Source of the DNA: Chthoniobacterales bacterium
GTDB taxonomy: Bacteria > Verrucomicrobiota > Verrucomicrobiia > Chthoniobacterales > UBA10450
Direction: 5' to 3'
DNA length: 14,102 bases
NCBI GenBank assembly: GCA_013695925.1
Contig: JACCZO010000483.1
Coordinates: 1 to 14,102, forward strand
The translations under genes were made by a program, and so were the position numbers. Below are positions 13,320 through 14,102 of the stretch, in pieces (position 1 is the stretch's first letter; every line of letters begins with the position of its first letter). The notes under the pieces were generated by a model, which ran no database searches, had not been told where the DNA came from, and saw only the letters and a list, made by a program, of their open reading frames with translations.

Positions 13320-14102
13320 GGGTGGAACGGGCCGCCGCTTCGTCGACCGAAGCCGGCGCCTTTTGAAATTGGGCGCGCAGAAGATAGACCACCACGATCG
13401 CGAGAAAAATATAAACGCCGGTGAAGATATAAAACGGAACCGCGATCCCGGGCATCGGCGTCACCGCCTCGCTCGTCCGCATTACCCCGTAAATGATCCA
13501 TGGCTGGCGCCCCAGCTCCGTCACCATCCAGCCGGCCTCGATGGCGATGAAACCAAGCGGGCCGGCCGCGACTAACGAACGCAGAAACCATTTCCCATCC
13601 GGCAGCCGGCGCTGCCTCCACCAGAGCCAGCCGGTCACGAGCGCGAGCGCCAGGAGAGCGCAGCCACAGGCCACCATGAGATCGAAGGCCCAATGCACGA
13701 GGCGGACGTTTGGCCAGTCCTCGCGCGGAAATTCTTCCAGGCCGGCGACGCGCGCCTTCGGATCGTGCGCCGCGAGCAGGCTCAGTCCGCGCGGAATCTC
13801 CAGCCCGAAGCGGGTTGTCCGCGTTTCGTCGTCAGGCAGGCCGCCCACGATGAGCGGCGCGCCGCTGCTCGAATGATAATGCGCTTCCATCGCGGCCAGC
13901 TTGGCCGGCTGCAGTTTCGCCACCGTTCGCGCGCTCAGGTCGCCGCTCAGGATTTGCAAGGGAGTGGCGACGCAGCCGACGATGAGCGCGATCGCGAGCG
14001 CGCTGCGATGGAATTCGTTCGTCCGTTGCCGGAGCAGGAAAAAAGCGTGCACCGCTGCGACCGAAAAACCGGTCGCAACCAGCGCCGCCAGCGTCATGTG
14101 CA
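13312..14102 (-). CDS. cydA: Cytochrome bd-type quinol oxidase subunit I, C-terminal 263 codons (partial)
   Basis: The haem-bearing subunit of the bd oxidase; the 5' part lies beyond the right edge, so the ATG at 14097 is an internal methionine. The codon at 14098-14100 is His, giving H-M-TLAAL, which matches the position of the haem b558 ligand H186 of E. coli CydA. The Q-loop motif QPAKLAAMEA follows (lysine and glutamate equivalent to K252/E257), then LEIPRGLSLLA, the Met ligand in HWAFDLMVACG, and GRQPW-IIYGVMRTSEAVTP near the end. K-to-GRQPW spacing is about 130 residues, shorter than in E. coli, so this is a short-Q-loop type. At the place of E. coli R391, two residues before the Met ligand, I see Asp (based on remembered numbering). 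The stop overlaps the cydB start by 8 nt. Confidence 0.96.
   Translation of the reverse strand, partial: HMTLAALVATGFSVAAVHAFFLLRQRTNEFHRSALAIALIVGCVATPLQILSGDLSARTVAKLQPAKLAAMEAHYHSSSGAPLIVGGLPDDETRTTRFGLEIPRGLSLLAAHDPKARVAGLEEFPREDWPNVRLVHWAFDLMVACGCALLALALVTGWLWWRQRRLPDGKWFLRSLVAAGPLGFIAIEAGWMVTELGRQPWIIYGVMRTSEAVTPMPGIAVPFYIFTGVYIFLAIVVVYLLRAQFQKAPASVDEAAARSTHV

Overview
The window looks like a GC-rich bacterial chromosome fragment. I see no phage, plasmid or transposase genes, no tRNA or rRNA, and no CRISPR array. Secreted proteins with 'PPDTNG.VG' beta-rich bodies, weak or absent Shine-Dalgarno sites at most genes, and palindromic repeats inside coding sequence would suit a soil Verrucomicrobiota- or Acidobacteriota-like organism. 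That placement is an impression from pattern recognition, not a proven taxonomy.

Layout. (1) 1-2061, minus strand: the first 687 codons of isoleucyl-tRNA synthetase (ileS), running off the left edge. Its reading frame carries a 78-bp palindromic element in frame, and part of a second copy lies at the window edge. (2) 2215-3385, plus strand: a membrane-anchored DsbA-like thioredoxin followed by a VKOR-family membrane protein, which together form an oxidative protein-folding pair. (3) 3660-10742, plus strand: three large exported proteins of 643, 639 and 655 aa, with a small exported protein of unknown function between the first and second. The first and third are paralogues. The second is an unrelated Asp-box (BNR/sialidase-type) beta-propeller. 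All three end in the same roughly 80-residue fibronectin-III-like domain, all three have a related palindromic site (ATTACC-N4-GGTAAT type) about 80-115 bp before the start codon, and all three are followed by the same two consecutive hairpins, the second resembling an intrinsic terminator. (4) 10888-14102, minus strand, convergent with region 3: a cydA-cydB operon (cytochrome bd-type quinol oxidase; cydA runs off the right edge) ending in a class-I pyridine nucleotide-disulfide oxidoreductase.

How the parts may work together. The three large secreted proteins look like repeated expression cassettes (common operator, variable body, common C-terminal domain, common 3' end), as if one regulator controlled a set of exported proteins sharing a tail domain. 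The tail has a conserved cysteine pair, and the neighbouring DsbA/VKOR pair could oxidise such cysteines; this functional link is an inference from proximity. The cyd operon is a separate respiratory unit.

The most noteworthy observations are the in-frame palindromic insertion in the essential ileS gene, the shared operator/tail/terminator architecture of the three secreted proteins, and a strong excess of the octamer CGTTAGGC across coding and non-coding DNA on both strands.
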